Positions 1 through 9,530 of a stretch of 64,000 nucleotides of DNA are shown piece after piece. The notes under the pieces were generated by a model, which had not been told where the DNA came from, did no database searches, and saw nothing but the letters and a program-made list of their open reading frames with translations. Within the stretch, counting starts at the first letter, position 1. Each line of letters opens with the position of its first letter. Made by a program: the position numbers and the translations under genes. This stretch comes from Heloderma charlesbogerti (lineage: Eukaryota > Chordata > Lepidosauria > Squamata > Helodermatidae): NCBI GenBank assembly GCA_026122225.1, contig JANEZZ010001492.1, forward strand, positions 310,001 through 374,000, written 5' to 3'.

Positions 1-388
1 ACTGTGGGCCCCTGCTGGGGTGCGGGCCTTCAGCAGATGCCCAGTCATGCCTACTCTTGTCACCCATCCTGAACGTTATGAACCCTAACCTGAGGGTAAA
101 TCAATATAGTGGGACTTCCTTCCACCATGACACAAAGTTGCCTTCCCAAGCAATGTTGTATTTGGCCACTGGTGGGTCTAACAGGTTTTAATTAAGGTAG
201 ACATTTTGTCCATGCTTATGTTTGTAAAGAAAAAGGAAACCAATTATATATTCATGTAGGATGAGAGAGAGGACGCTGTAAAGCTGCAATTACTTTAAGG
301 CTGCAATCCTGTGTGCACTTATGCACAGGGTATTTTCTTCTAACTAAGACTCTTTGGATGAATGCATTAGCTCTAACATTAAGAGCCA
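1..388. other. No recognisable gene
   Basis: No domain, splice-bounded exon or repeat I can name. Base composition is ordinary for vertebrate intergenic DNA. Confidence 0.5.
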
Positions 389-571
389 TTAAGGGCTTAG
401 TGGTTAAGATGCTGAACTGCAGACCGGAGGGTCGGCAGGACAGCAGTTCGAGACCTGAGTGCTGCGTGACAGAAGCGTCTTTGGACAGCGCTGGCTCTTC
501 GGCTTAGAAATGGAGATGAGCACCACCCCCTAGAGTTGGACATGACTGGCTGGGGACACCTTTACCTTACT
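389..571 (+). mobile_element. tRNA-headed SINE with BovB-type tail (Sauria-SINE type)
   Basis: The 5' part is tRNA-like: an A-box-like TAGTGGTTAAGA (398-409) and a B-box-like AGTTCGAGACC (445-455). The body contains GGCTCTTCGGCTTAGAAATG, and the 3' end contains GAGTTGGACATGACTGG followed by CCTTTACCTTA, which resembles the 3' end of BovB LINEs (compare GAGTCGGACACGACTG near 45467). This head-body-tail order is that of Sauria SINEs, which are mobilised by BovB. The central part looks shortened relative to a full unit, so this is probably an internally deleted copy. Confidence 0.8.
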
Positions 572-1116
572 GGGGTGGACAAGGGCTGAACCATCTCCAC
601 CCCAGCAAGTAGAGATTATACTCCTCCCAATGGCTGAGAGGAGCACAATCTACATGGGGGGAGGGGGGAAGCACAGAGGAATGACTCTTTCCATGCACCT
701 TTCTCCCCACTGGTGGCAGGATGGCAAGTTGGGAACCTCTGTGGGCTATAAGCAGCCCACAGGTCACCCGTATGTGCTGTAGAAAAAGTGTACAAGGCAA
801 GTCTGAATGACAGGACTGAGAACAGATATTTCACAATGTGTTATTCACATCCAAGGGGGGCTAAAACCTGTGGAAGGAGGAAAGTACTATCTTACTTACT
901 GTGCAAAATCTGCCATGGTACAAAAGATCTCCAGAGCTAGAAAGAACAGAGCATGCTCAGTCTCTCCCCCCCCCCTATATTCTATGTCCTGTCCCTACCC
1001 ATACTAGCTGTTACAAACAGTAACCTTTATTTAAAACCAAAGACAAAAAGCACAGATATGAGTCACTTGATATCACTGCTATAATGGGAAAATGTGATTG
1101 CTTATACTGTAAGTGC
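572..1116. other. No recognisable gene; short inverted repeat
   Basis: A perfect 9-bp inverted repeat TGGGGTGGA / TCCACCCCA begins this stretch (572-604). The remainder has homopolymer C near 967-975 and nothing I can name. Confidence 0.4.
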
Positions 1117-1254
1117 TCAGAAGGTTGTGGGATCTCCTTTGCTGAAGGTATTTAAGCAAAGGTTGGGCAGCCATCTATCAGGGATGCTGTGGTCTCATCC
1201 TATGTTGCAGATCCTACATTGAGTGTGGGGTTAGATTGGATGATCTCCAAAGTC

Positions 1255-1861
1255 CAGTGGAGGCTGGTGGCTCTGATGTCAGTGGGGTGGTGAATCTGCT
1301 CTGGCTTTCAGTCAGAACTCTAACGGTGCAATCCTATGGGGCTAGGTGGCCACCTCCGAATGCGGAGGCAACCACCTATCCAATGCAGGGCAGGAGAAGC
1401 AAGGAGGGGATCATTCCCTCTATGCTTCTCCAGCCCTGCATTTGCGGCTAGACAGCCAATTTCGGCTGTCTAGCTGTGGGAAGGCAGAGCACAGGAGGAG
1501 GCTGCCAGATGACACATAGGATGTGTGTACTGGTGTTTCCACCTTCCCCACCCTGAAATGCCCCTGGAATGCCCAATTTGGCCACTTCACGCTCCTCTTA
1601 CAAGCGTGGTGCACAGGGCTGTTCCGTGCTGCTTGCAAGGCAGCATGGAAGGCTGGGGAGGTCGCTTCTCCAGGAACCAACCTAGGAGTGCGGGCTCTGA
1701 GGTTGGTTCCTGGAAAACCAGATATCCTATGGCTGTCTAGCCGCTGATGAGTGGCCATAGGATTGCTCCCTAAAGCAACTTGGATAGCTCCTGTGGAGTT
1801 CTGACTAAAACCTGGAGCAGATTCACCACCCCACTGTTATCGGAGCCACCAGCCTCCATTG
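1255..1861. mobile_element. hAT-type foldback MITE (CAGTGGAGGCTGG ends), carrying a nested MITE
   Basis: Starts CAGTGGAGGCTGGTGGCTC and ends with the inverted version, GAGCCACCAGCCTCCATTG. The terminal inverted repeats are about 60 bp. Flanking 8-bp repeats CCAAAGTC (1247-1254) and CCAACGTC (1862-1869) match at 7/8, as expected for a hAT target duplication. A second copy without the internal insertion lies at 15407-15559. No transposase is encoded. The element sits inside a CR1 tail and therefore postdates it. Confidence 0.85.
1324..1770. mobile_element. PIF/Harbinger-like MITE nested in the hAT foldback
   Basis: Terminal inverted repeats are CGGTGCAATCCTAT (left) and ATAGGATTGCTCCC (right; reverse complement GGGAGCAATCCTAT). 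Both sides are flanked by TAA (1321-1323 and 1771-1773), the 3-bp target duplication of PIF/Harbinger elements. The same ends and TAA flanks occur at 43498-43898. It is about 447 bp with no credible transposase frame. Confidence 0.75.
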
Positions 1862-1892
1862 CCAACGTCCCTACCAACTCTGTGTTTCTATG

Positions 1893-3020
1893 CAAAAGAA
1901 AGAAACCTGTTTCCCCCTTAAAGTTATTTAACTAACACATACTGTCACAGAAAGCTGAAGTGATTAATCTGAAAACAAAGCCCCTGTGAAACAAATTCAT
2001 GGTTCCTGTTTAAAATGATCTGGATTAAGTTAAGCTCAAATGCAAAGCAGAAACCTAAGGCCGCTCAAGTGATCTGTTCATATTAATGTGATAGAATTAG
2101 CACATAGGCAGCTGGCAAATCATTAACCACAGCCGCTGTCTGAAAGGAGAGCTCAGGGGATTTCCTGGGAAATATGGAGCTCTCATATGGCTAAGGCCTG
2201 GTTTCTGTCTCATGAATAAAAAGGGGAGAATCCATGTCTGAGATTCACAGCAATGAATCCACCAGCCACAGCTTTCAAAATGACTTCTAATAAATGAGCT
2301 TGAGCCCCAGAAATTTCTGTGCAGACATAGGGTAAGTTTTCTGCACAAACCAGTCAGACAGCTAGATAATAAATTCTTGGGTAATAGGTCTAGATAATTA
2401 ATTGACAAAGACCATCATAGGCTACAGATTCACGATCTTTTATCATTAAAAGAAAATTTAATCTAATTTGATGGGCTAGATTATTGAAGACACAATTTGC
2501 TTGCTCCAGAGTAGTCCCAATAGTTTGGATGAAGCAAATGGATTGAGTATTGTATCTTTAAATCACACCACATGTACTCTAAGATATATACATATTAGGA
2601 CTGTGCCAATTTTTAAAATATATATTTTTGACCATTTGTTGCAGGGAGGGGTGAAAAGAAATTGCACCAAAAGTTGTGAGAAGGGGTGAGAATTTCAGAG
2701 AAATTTCTCACTGTGCAGTGCTTCAGTATTTACCTTACTGTAAGGAGGTGGCTGGTGCCGTTATTGTGTGTGCCCATTATTTTACCATTTTTATCCCATT
2801 CTGCCCTTGTAGCCCCCTAGCGGACTAAACTAGGACTTCCTCCCTTGGGGCTTTCCAGTGCTGCTGCCTGCTGAGTGCCTGAAAGCTGAGCGAGGCATTT
2901 TTGGTTTTGGTTTGTTGTTGTTAAAAATCATTTTAAAAAGTTATTTTAACAACAACAACTCCAGTTTGTTTTTGGATCTCTGGGGTTTTGTTTCCCTCCT
3001 TTCCCCACATGCAGACAGAC
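1893..3020. other. No recognisable gene
   Basis: More than 1 kb without a coding signal or repeat I can name. It has AT-rich parts and, near 2920-2970, complementary GTTGTTGTT and AACAACAAC tracts that could pair. It may be unique DNA or old diverged repeats. Confidence 0.4.
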
Positions 3021-3021
3021 A

Positions 3022-3690
3022 GTGGCTGGGTTCAAACAACATGATAACCTACACTCAGTGGTTGAGTATAGGTTGAGTGTGAGTTGTCATTGAGCTGTGG
3101 GTTGTTGTTGAAATGTGGGTTACCATATTGTTTGAACTCAGCCACAATAACAAACCATGGTTTGCTAACCACAAACAGCCCACAGTTTGCAACCCAACAA
3201 CAAAACCATGGGTTCGCTTTATGGGTTGTTCATGGTTAACAAACCATGGTTTGTTAGTATGACTGGGTTTAGACAACCTGATAATCCAGCTTTCAATGAC
3301 AACCTGCAGTTCAGTGACAACCCACGCTCAACCCATACTCAGCCTTTGCATCTTGTTGTTGTGTGAACACAGTCAGTTTGTCTGTATCTGGCACTCTAAT
3401 ACTGGCATGTAGAGCAGCTGGGGGGTTTTACCACTCTGTACCGCTGACTCTGTAGCCTGGGAAAAGAACCCATGAACAAACTATGGTTCTGGGTTCACAC
3501 ATAACAACAACCCATGGTTTAAACAACCCAGAGTTCATAACCCAACAACAAACCATTTGTTTACTGTCTGGGTTATTTGTGGTTAACAAACTATGGCTTG
3601 TTAATGTGGCTGGGTTTGCACAACACGCCAACCCAGAATTCAGCAACCTATACCATGAGTTAGTGTTTTGTGCAAACCCAGCCTTAAAGA
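3022..3690. repeat. Cluster of AACCATGG-type palindromic MITEs
   Basis: Several short inverted-repeat units lie side by side. One (about 3023-3144) has ends TGGCTGGGTTCAAACAACATG and the near-complement of TGGCTGAGTTCAAACAATATG. A second (about 3146-3265) is rich in AACAAACCATGGTTTG in both orientations. Further copies run to 3690, with GGGTTTGCACAACACG and GTGCAAACCCAGCC as inverted ends. Related sequence recurs near 16338-16600, 56117-56235 and 57383-57650. The DNA transposon superfamily is not resolved; no protein is encoded. Confidence 0.6.
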
Positions 3691-4233
3691 CGCATCAACT
3701 CACAACTGCTCATTCCCATTTCACTTGCTGTTACACTGCAGCATGGAGTTTCTAATCTTGAAGTTACAGCCACTGATATTCAAACAGAAATTGCACATAT
3801 TTAGCACAATGTCATGTTGCAGCTGGGATTTAGTTGAGCAGCTTCACTCTACTTCCTTTCCTATGGCTGACAGCAAGACAGCTGACTCTTCTGTCAAAAA
3901 CAGCAGCAACCCAGAATGGACTGCAGGGTGTGGTTTGGCATGAAAGTGTTGGTATAATGAAATACAGAATGCAAAAATATAGGAAATTCATTGCTTTGCT
4001 GCCATAAAACATTTTCTTCATGAATATGCATTAGATTTGATGATAATATGCCATCTTTCAGCAAGGCAACTTGCAATTTCAGAACAATATTCCAGTTTGA
4101 TGGAACTGTCTCATTCAACCCAAGTACTGCTGTGGAAGATAATTAGCATCAACCCAAATTCCAAAGACTAGTTTCTTTTGACAGATATGTAAGAGACTTT
4201 CAGCCAACAGGGTTGATTGTGTAATTACATGTG
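3691..4233. other. No recognisable gene
   Basis: Nothing identifiable on either strand. Confidence 0.4.
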
Positions 4234-4659
4234 TAGGGATGCTAGAGAAATTCGAGATGGACTAAAATGAATTCAGATTTCTAAAAATCCAACCTGTGGA
4301 ATCTGCTGTGGACCAGCCTCCTCGGGCCATGCGGAGTCTGTGGACTTTCAAATCTTTCCAAAAGATTCCCAAAATATACGCAAATTTATTCGTAGGAAAA
4401 TACATTTTGGCTGAGACATATGTCATCCTGGAAAATATACGCAGGGAAAAGCTGAATGGAATGGAGGACAATACGCTAAATATTATGTGCTAACGTAAAT
4501 TGTGTAAATTGTCACAAACCCTCTTACAGAATTATTTGCATATTTTTCCGCATAACAGGAAAAAAATTGAATCGTCTGTGAATAGACACTGGAATGAATG
4601 ACACCACACAATGCACCAAACATGCACGGGACGGATTTCACAAAATTCGGACATCCCTA
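4234..4659. mobile_element. hAT-type nonautonomous element, TAGGGATG ends
   Basis: Begins TAGGGATGCTAGAGAAATTC and ends GGACATCCCTA, with GGATTTC/GAATTC-type subterminal motifs. Candidate 8-bp flanks TACATGTG / GCCATGTG match at 6/8. It shares termini with 12455-12895, 48672-49575, 56236-56768 and 56829-57382, but its core is different and not obviously palindromic. The right flank abuts another hAT MITE, which makes the right target copy less certain. Confidence 0.6.
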
Positions 4660-4980
4660 GCCATGTGCCCTACTTTACAGAAGACAGTCATCTGTTCGAA
4701 GGCTGTCCAGTCCAAGACTGTTTTAAAGATAAAAACCAGCAGAAGGGAGAGCAGCGGGGGCCTTGAAGTTGCTCATCAACACTCAGCACCTGGTCACAGT
4801 CTTCACCAATCTGGTGAGAGGCATTGTATTTCTTTTTAAATTATAGTAATCATTTCTAAATGTTCATTTATACAAATAAATTAGCATATGCAATTTTTAT
4901 GCAAATCTGTACTATCTTTTGTCCTATTTTTGGTGATGCATTTCCTCTTTTTTTAGAAATGGGTAAGTGGCTACCTTGTA
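4658..4980 (+). mobile_element. hAT-type MITE, TAGGGTGGCCA family, copy A
   Basis: Member of a dispersed family beginning with a TAG(GG)TGGCCATGTGTCC-like sequence. The body has GCAGAAGGGAGAGCAGC, CCTGGTCACAGTCTTC and AAATTAGCATATGCAA blocks, and the end is TGTCCT...GGTGATGCA...GTGGCTACC. The boxes match those of the better-bounded copies at 7297-7640 and 36345-36646, where 8-bp target duplications are perfect. No coding potential. Confidence 0.65.
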
Positions 4981-5249
4981 TGTAGCATCTAGTTGCTGCC
5001 AGTTTTAAAGCACAACAGCTTTTACCTTTGCTGCTGTTAGGTCTTTGTTGTTACGTGTTTGTGTGTATTATGATTTTTCTTACTGCTTTTGGAAAAATGG
5101 TTGTGTTTGTACTTTTTTATTGATTGTATCATATGGTTTTATTATCGTTGTTGTATGCCATTCTGGGTACTTTTAACTGAAGAGCAGGATATAAAAGAAT
5201 TGTTGTTCTTTTTCTTGTTATTTATTTGAAAAGTTCATTCCATAGACAA

Positions 5250-5484
5250 TGGATTGGATCTAGATTTACCTAGGATCAGGTGTGTGGGTGGATGTGGACT
5301 CCCCCCCCCCTTTCCTGTGGCAGCACATCCATCCCCCTGAAAATGCTACATGGAGAGTCAGGAGACCCTGCTGAATGGGATGAGCTGTGGTGTGTGTGTG
5401 GGGGGGGGGTCTTCCATAGGCAGAGCCCTTCCTCTTGGGGAAGGTCTCTTCCTCTTGTAGTACACAGGTCCTGGATCCAGTCCA
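5250..5484. mobile_element. Short TIR element (GGATCTAG ends), unclassified
   Basis: Starts with GGATTGGATCTAGATTT and ends with the near-inverse GTCCTGGATCCAGTCC. A related copy lies at 19299-19533 with GGCTGGATTTAGATTTG / GATCCTGGATCTAGCC. Both share the internal GAGAGTCAGGAGACCCTGCT-like and GAGCTGTGGTGTG blocks. I do not recognise the superfamily. Confidence 0.5.
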
Positions 5485-6000
5485 GTGATCATTCAATACA
5501 CTGCACATAATTTACATTGTTATGCAGTTCTTTAAACCATATAAGCAGAAAACAAAACTGGCACTCAGGATTTTCCTTCGTTGCCTCATTTATTCATCAT
5601 ATAGGCTTTGGCAGAGACCACATGTATCACCATTATAGTGCCTGGATGAAAAATTACTTAGGTTTATAGATGCTCTGGAAAATGACCAATTTCTTCCTAT
5701 AATATGGTTGGTAGATCCATTGGGATATGTACCTCTTCAGTGGGCTGGATCCAAAAGTGTCCTTCCACATGCAAAATGCATCTTCCATTCACAGAAGGAC
5801 TGTTAGAGCATTTCATGAAAAAAGTGAAGTTAAATCTAAAGATGTTCCACTTGCACAATGTCTTTGTGAGAGAACTGCCTCTCATAGCGGTGGATACACT
5901 CTTGGACAAGTGCTTGTGGAATAGCAGCCACTTTCCTTCTCCTCATGGGTTGTTGTGGTTCTTTAATCCAACCCAATATTAACAAATACAAGTTCTATTG
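5485..6000. other. No recognisable gene
   Basis: Open frames here (for example 5704-5982) have no family signature, and shadow frames occur on both strands. Confidence 0.4.
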
Positions 6001-6320
6001 CAGGAGTGGGAACCTGTGGTCCTCCAGGTGTTGTTGGACTCCAATTCCTACCAATCCCAATCAGCATGGCCAATGGACAGGTTCAACAACACGGAGGGAC
6101 TGTAGGTCAGTGGCAGATCACATGGTTAGCATCCAGAAGGTCCCAGGTTCAATCCCCAGCATCTCCAGGTAGGACTAGGAAGGAATCCTGCCTGAAACCC
6201 TGGAGAGCAGCTGCCTGTCAGTGTTGACAACACTGGGCTAGATGGACCAAGGATCTAACTCAGTAGAATGCAGCTTCCAATGTTCTTAACATCTGGAAGG
6301 CCACAAGTTCCCCACCCTTG
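6001..6320. mobile_element. hAT-type MITE, split by a SINE
   Basis: Starts CAGGAGTGGGAACCTGTGG and ends with the inverted CCACAAGTTCCCCACCCTTG. The 8-bp flanks TTCTATTG (5993-6000) and TTCTGTTG (6321-6328) match at 7/8. It belongs to the common 'cagcatggccaa' MITE group also seen at 17046-17186, 20017-20113, 24888-25018 and 36266-36710. A tRNA-SINE sits between GTTCAACA and ACATCTGG of this element. Confidence 0.85.
6089..6288 (+). mobile_element. tRNA-derived SINE nested in a hAT MITE
   Basis: The head has an A-box-like TAGGTCAGTGG (6103-6113) and a B-box GGTTCAATCCC. The body contains ATCTCCAGGTAGGACTAGG, then GGGCTAGATGGACCAAGGATC and GCAGCTTCC at the 3' end. Related copies are at 19895-20165, 26105-26258 and 61428-61624. 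Transcription, if any, would be by RNA polymerase III from the internal boxes. Confidence 0.8.
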
Positions 6321-6496
6321 TTCTGTTGAGCCATGGAAGGAATGGAAGGCTGTTTGTAAGGAAACAGCCTCTAGGGAGTTAACATGGTTTAAAAGTTTGC
6401 TATGCTCCAAAGTCTACTCCAGGAAGGGGTCATATTTCAGAGTTGCATTACTTCTTGCTCCATACTGGTATACTGTCTTTCCCAGGAGCGGAGACA

Positions 6497-6873
6497 TTAG
6501 ACATTTCTACATGAGGCTTTTATTCCACATCTTTACTGAGGCTTCTGCTTCTGGATTCTTTGCAGGATTAAGATCAGCTCCTTTACATGTGTTTTTTTTC
6601 TGGGGGTTTCTTTCTCTGTCTTTCTGTATGTTTCATTATACAACCATTAGATAGCATTGTGGTACAGTGGGATTGTGTAATTACATGAGCCTCTCATTCC
6701 ACCATTTCGAAATGACACCAGACTTTCCTTGTTAGGAAAAAAAACTGTGATAATGGTTGCAAAGCATGGGAGAGGCCCTGGAGGAGGATGACATCATGTA
6801 AAGCACCCACAAACTACCATGAGTGATGAATCATGAGTGCATAATAAAAGCCTCATGTAGAAAGGCTCTTAGA
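6497..6873. mobile_element. MITE with CTACATGAGGCTTTTATT ends, unclassified
   Basis: Inverted termini TTTCTACATGAGGCTTTTATT (left) and AATAAAAGCCTCATGTAGAAA (right) bound about 370 bp. Internal blocks are GCAGGATTAAGATCAGCTCC and GAGAGGCCCTGGAGGA. Other copies: 13622-13729, 14320-14506 and 21768-22125, plus a minus-oriented one at 52015-52260. I could not settle the target duplication, so the superfamily is open. Confidence 0.6.
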
Positions 6874-6874
6874 C

Positions 6875-7290
6875 AAAACCCATCTGGAAAGTAGGTCCAG
6901 ATATCTTTATAGGTGAAAACCATCAAAGTACAGGACTTTAACATTTTAGCAACTTATTGGTATTTGACCCCTGATAAATTGTAATATCCTACAGGCACTT
7001 GTAAGTGCTGAAGGGAATGTGGGAATAATGGAATATTCTTGAATATAGGGTGGCTTTGGCCAATGTCTCAAATGCTGGTGAGGATATTTAAAGCAAAATT
7101 AGCATGTTTATTGCCTCTTAAGTTCATTACTTATGCTTGTTACATATAAAAGATAAGAAGGCTCAATATACCATACATAAAAGTGTAGTTCTCTATCTTT
7201 TTAATGGCTACCAAGACAGTAATTGTTAGACAGTGGAAACCAGAGGCTTTTCTCTTTGAAGACTGATGAGTAGATGTTATATGGTATATT
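6875..7290. other. No recognisable gene
   Basis: AT-rich sequence with no identifiable feature. Confidence 0.4.
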
Positions 7291-7296
7291 CTGATG

Positions 7297-7640
7297 GGGG
7301 GGGCATGTGTCCTACATGATAGAAGACAATCCTCTATTTAAAGGCATCCCCTATTTCAAGGGTTATCCAGTACAAGTCCCGTTTAAAGGTAAAGAACCAT
7401 CAGAAGGGGCAGCAGGGGCCTTGAAGTTGCCTGTCAACAACTTCAGCACCCAGACAGCAGACTGAGCAGACACCTGGTCATAGTCTTCCCCACTATGGTG
7501 AGATGTATTTCTATTTAAATTGTCTAGACATAACCCTAGTAATTATGTCTAAATGTGCATCTGTACATAACGTATGCATTTTTATGAAACTCAGCATCTC
7601 TTTTGTCCTCTTTTTTGGCTACGCATAAATGGCCATGCTA
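7297..7640 (+). mobile_element. hAT-type MITE, TAGGGTGGCCA family, copy B
   Basis: Flanked by a perfect 8-bp duplication TTCTGATG (7289-7296 and 7641-7648), which fixes both ends and points to hAT. The right end is ATGGCCATGCTA; the left end is a degenerate GGGGGGCATGTGTCC. The internal order is the same as in copies A, D and F. Confidence 0.85.
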
Positions 7641-7951
7641 TTCTGATGACAGATGAAATTATGAATCAGGTTAAGATTGGTAGAAACCAAAGCCATCTCA
7701 CAGACTTCTTAATGGTTTGAGGACCCTTCCTGAAGTATATGGAGGCTCCCAACTTAATCAATCATAAGGCCAATCTACATTGCGCCCGCCATCGCAATGA
7801 ATTCGGTGTCCCGTCGGGTTAAACGCTCTCGCATTAAAACGTGATTATTCACACTCACCCATTTTCCCCATTGCAGTGCTTCATCAAATGTATGAGCTCG
7901 GTTCACACTCAAGCGCTGTGCTGTTTTCCTGCTGTTTTCCTGCGCGCGCTT

Positions 7952-8026
7952 GTCTGATCTCGGATGCTAAGCGGGGTCGGCGCCGGTCAGTAGTTGGATG
8001 GGCGACCGCCTGGGAATCAGGCTTCC
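7952..8026 (+). other. 5S rRNA-derived segment, left arm of foldback
   Basis: GTCTGATCTCGGATGCTAAG followed by GCGGGGTCGG and TTGGATGGGCGACCGCCTGG follows the vertebrate 5S rRNA from about position 36 to the 3' region. Box A (7966-7980) and box C (about 7994-8012) of the internal control region are nearly complete; GGGCGACC replaces the usual GGGAGACC. The first third of 5S is missing and the sequence then runs into TCAGGCTTCCTGCACTGAGC. It is therefore a 5S-derived retroposon piece, not a 5S gene. Confidence 0.8.
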
Positions 8027-8393
8027 TGCACTGAGCAGAGGGTTGTTGTATCCCTTCAAATGAGACTAAGTTTTACCCCCTCCTATCCCCCGATCCTGTT
8101 TGTTTGTTTGTTTGTTTTAATTAAGGCATTATCCTCGCAGAATTGGGGCTTCTCTGCAATGTTTTTTTTTCTAATTCAGGCATGATCTTCGAAACTTTGA
8201 AGCTGTGAAGCTTCACAGCTTCGAAGCTTCGAAGATCATGCCTGAATTAGAAAAAAAAAACATTGCGGAGAAGCCCCGATTCTGTGAGGATAATCCCTTA
8301 ATTTAAAAAAAAAACAATCCAGAGCGGGGGATAGGAGGGGGTAAAACTTAGTCTCATTTGAAGGGATACAACAACCCTCTGCTCAGTGCAGGA

Positions 8394-8469
8394 AGCCTGA
8401 TTCCCAGGCGGTCGCCCATCCAACTACTGACCGGCGCCGACCCCGCTTAGCATCCGAGATCAGACAAGC
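8394..8469 (-). other. 5S rRNA-derived segment, right arm of foldback
   Basis: Exact inverted counterpart of the left-arm segment: the same box A and box C read on the minus strand, including the same GGGCGACC variant. The shared variant shows both arms descend from one captured copy and not from two insertions. Confidence 0.8.
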
Positions 8470-8649
8470 GCGCGCAGGAAAACAGCACAGCGCTTGAGTG
8501 TGAACCGAGCTCATACATTTGATGAAGCACTGCAACGGGGAAAATGGGTGAGTGTGAATAATCACGTTTTAATGCGAGAGCGTTTAACCCGACAGGACAC
8601 CGAATTCATTGCGACGGCGGGCGCAGTGTAGATCAGCCCATAGTGGATC

Positions 8650-9530
8650 AGTCTATCTATTTATCTGAATACTTTCTGTATCTTTTTTCCTATCTGTAAA
8701 TTAATAAAAAATAAATAGGGTTGGATCTAGATATGAATGTAACATGTACTGTTGATAGGAATTCATTGTATTTCATAGGAGTGTTACACATTATAATCTG
8801 TGTGTGCTAGCTCTAAGTGCAAAGTGAATAGATCTGTATATGCTATAAGCTAGCTTTAAGTGCAAAATGTGTTCTTGGAAATGGGTTGAGGGAGCTGGCT
8901 GCAGGTGGGTTGGTTAGTTCTTGGATGTAAAAAGCTCATTACCTCATGAGGGGATGGACCTTTGCAAGGGTACTTTGCAAGGAAGTTAGCTGTAAGCCTG
9001 GCTGTGTTAGGGAGAGGCCCTCCTGAGGTCATGGGTAGGAGCTATGACTGAGTCCAAAGCTCCTGGTGTAGTCAAGCTGCCCAGATGTACGTCTAAGATA
9101 AGGAAGTAGAGCTAACATTGGGTAGAATTATAAATAGTAAGATGTTGACTTGGTTGAGCAGAGAGATCCTGGGAGAATGAGAAGCCTACCAAACACTATT
9201 ACCTCAGCTCTGCCAAACATGCCTGCCAGATAGGTAATGATAAGATCTCAGTGATGACTGTTGTTTTGTTGGTTGGGAGGAATAGAACTTTAATTTTAAT
9301 AAGAAATATGCTAGCCACTATTTCTGTTATGCTTCTAATAATTCTAATTGTATTGTATTAGTAATGTGTCTTGCTTGATTTACCATTGCAAAGCTCTGTT
9401 AGTCTGTAATAGTGTTTGAGCAATAAATATATATTTCTGGTACCACTTTGTGTTATCTGGCTTGAGGGATGCTTCAGGGACCACAATCTATAAATTAATT
9501 CTTGAAGCCCAGAACACTCAGCTGAGATTT
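8650..9530. other. No gene; possible degenerate LTR-like region
   Basis: About 800 bp with few interruptions. It has TG-starting candidates near 8738 and 8782 and an AATAAA near 9422 followed about 50 bp later by CCACA, which would fit a solo LTR. No convincing target duplication was found, so this is speculation. Confidence 0.2.

Larger units (their letters stand above)
1117..1892 (+). mobile_element. CR1 LINE 3' end, split by a hAT element
   Basis: The left part (1117-1254) carries the usual CR1 3' coding/UTR sequence: a GGTTGGGCAGCCATCTATCAGGG block followed by GATTGGATGATCTCCAAAGTC. The right part (1862-1892) resumes with a target-site copy, CCTACCAACTCTGTGTTTCTATG. Removing 1255-1861 and one 8-bp target copy restores a continuous CR1 tail. 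Like most CR1 copies it is severely 5'-truncated and encodes nothing complete. Confidence 0.75.
7767..8638. mobile_element. Large near-perfect foldback element with 5S rRNA-derived sequence in both arms
   Basis: The two halves are inverted copies of each other for about 430 bp each, folding about an axis near 8210 (AGCTGTGAAG / CTTCACAGCT). The ends are GGCCAATCTACATTGCGCC and, inverted, GGCTGATCTACACTGCGCC. Possible 4-bp flanks are CATA (7763-7766 and 8639-8642). Arm differences are few: single substitutions, a short CTGTTTTC duplication in the left arm, and changes in the poly-A/T and GTTT tracts. Each arm contains 5S rRNA 3'-half sequence followed by a few bases of CR1-like tail. No transposase frame. 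It looks young because the arms are so alike, or the arms have been homogenised. Confidence 0.85.

Noticed and set aside
7952..8026. Functional 5S rRNA gene
   Set aside because: The first third of 5S is missing, there is no T-run terminator at the right place, and an identical inverted copy lies in the other arm, so it is element-borne.
8782..9480. Solo LTR call
   Set aside because: TG start and AATAAA exist, but no matching target duplication or second copy is visible, so it is listed only as a low-confidence region.
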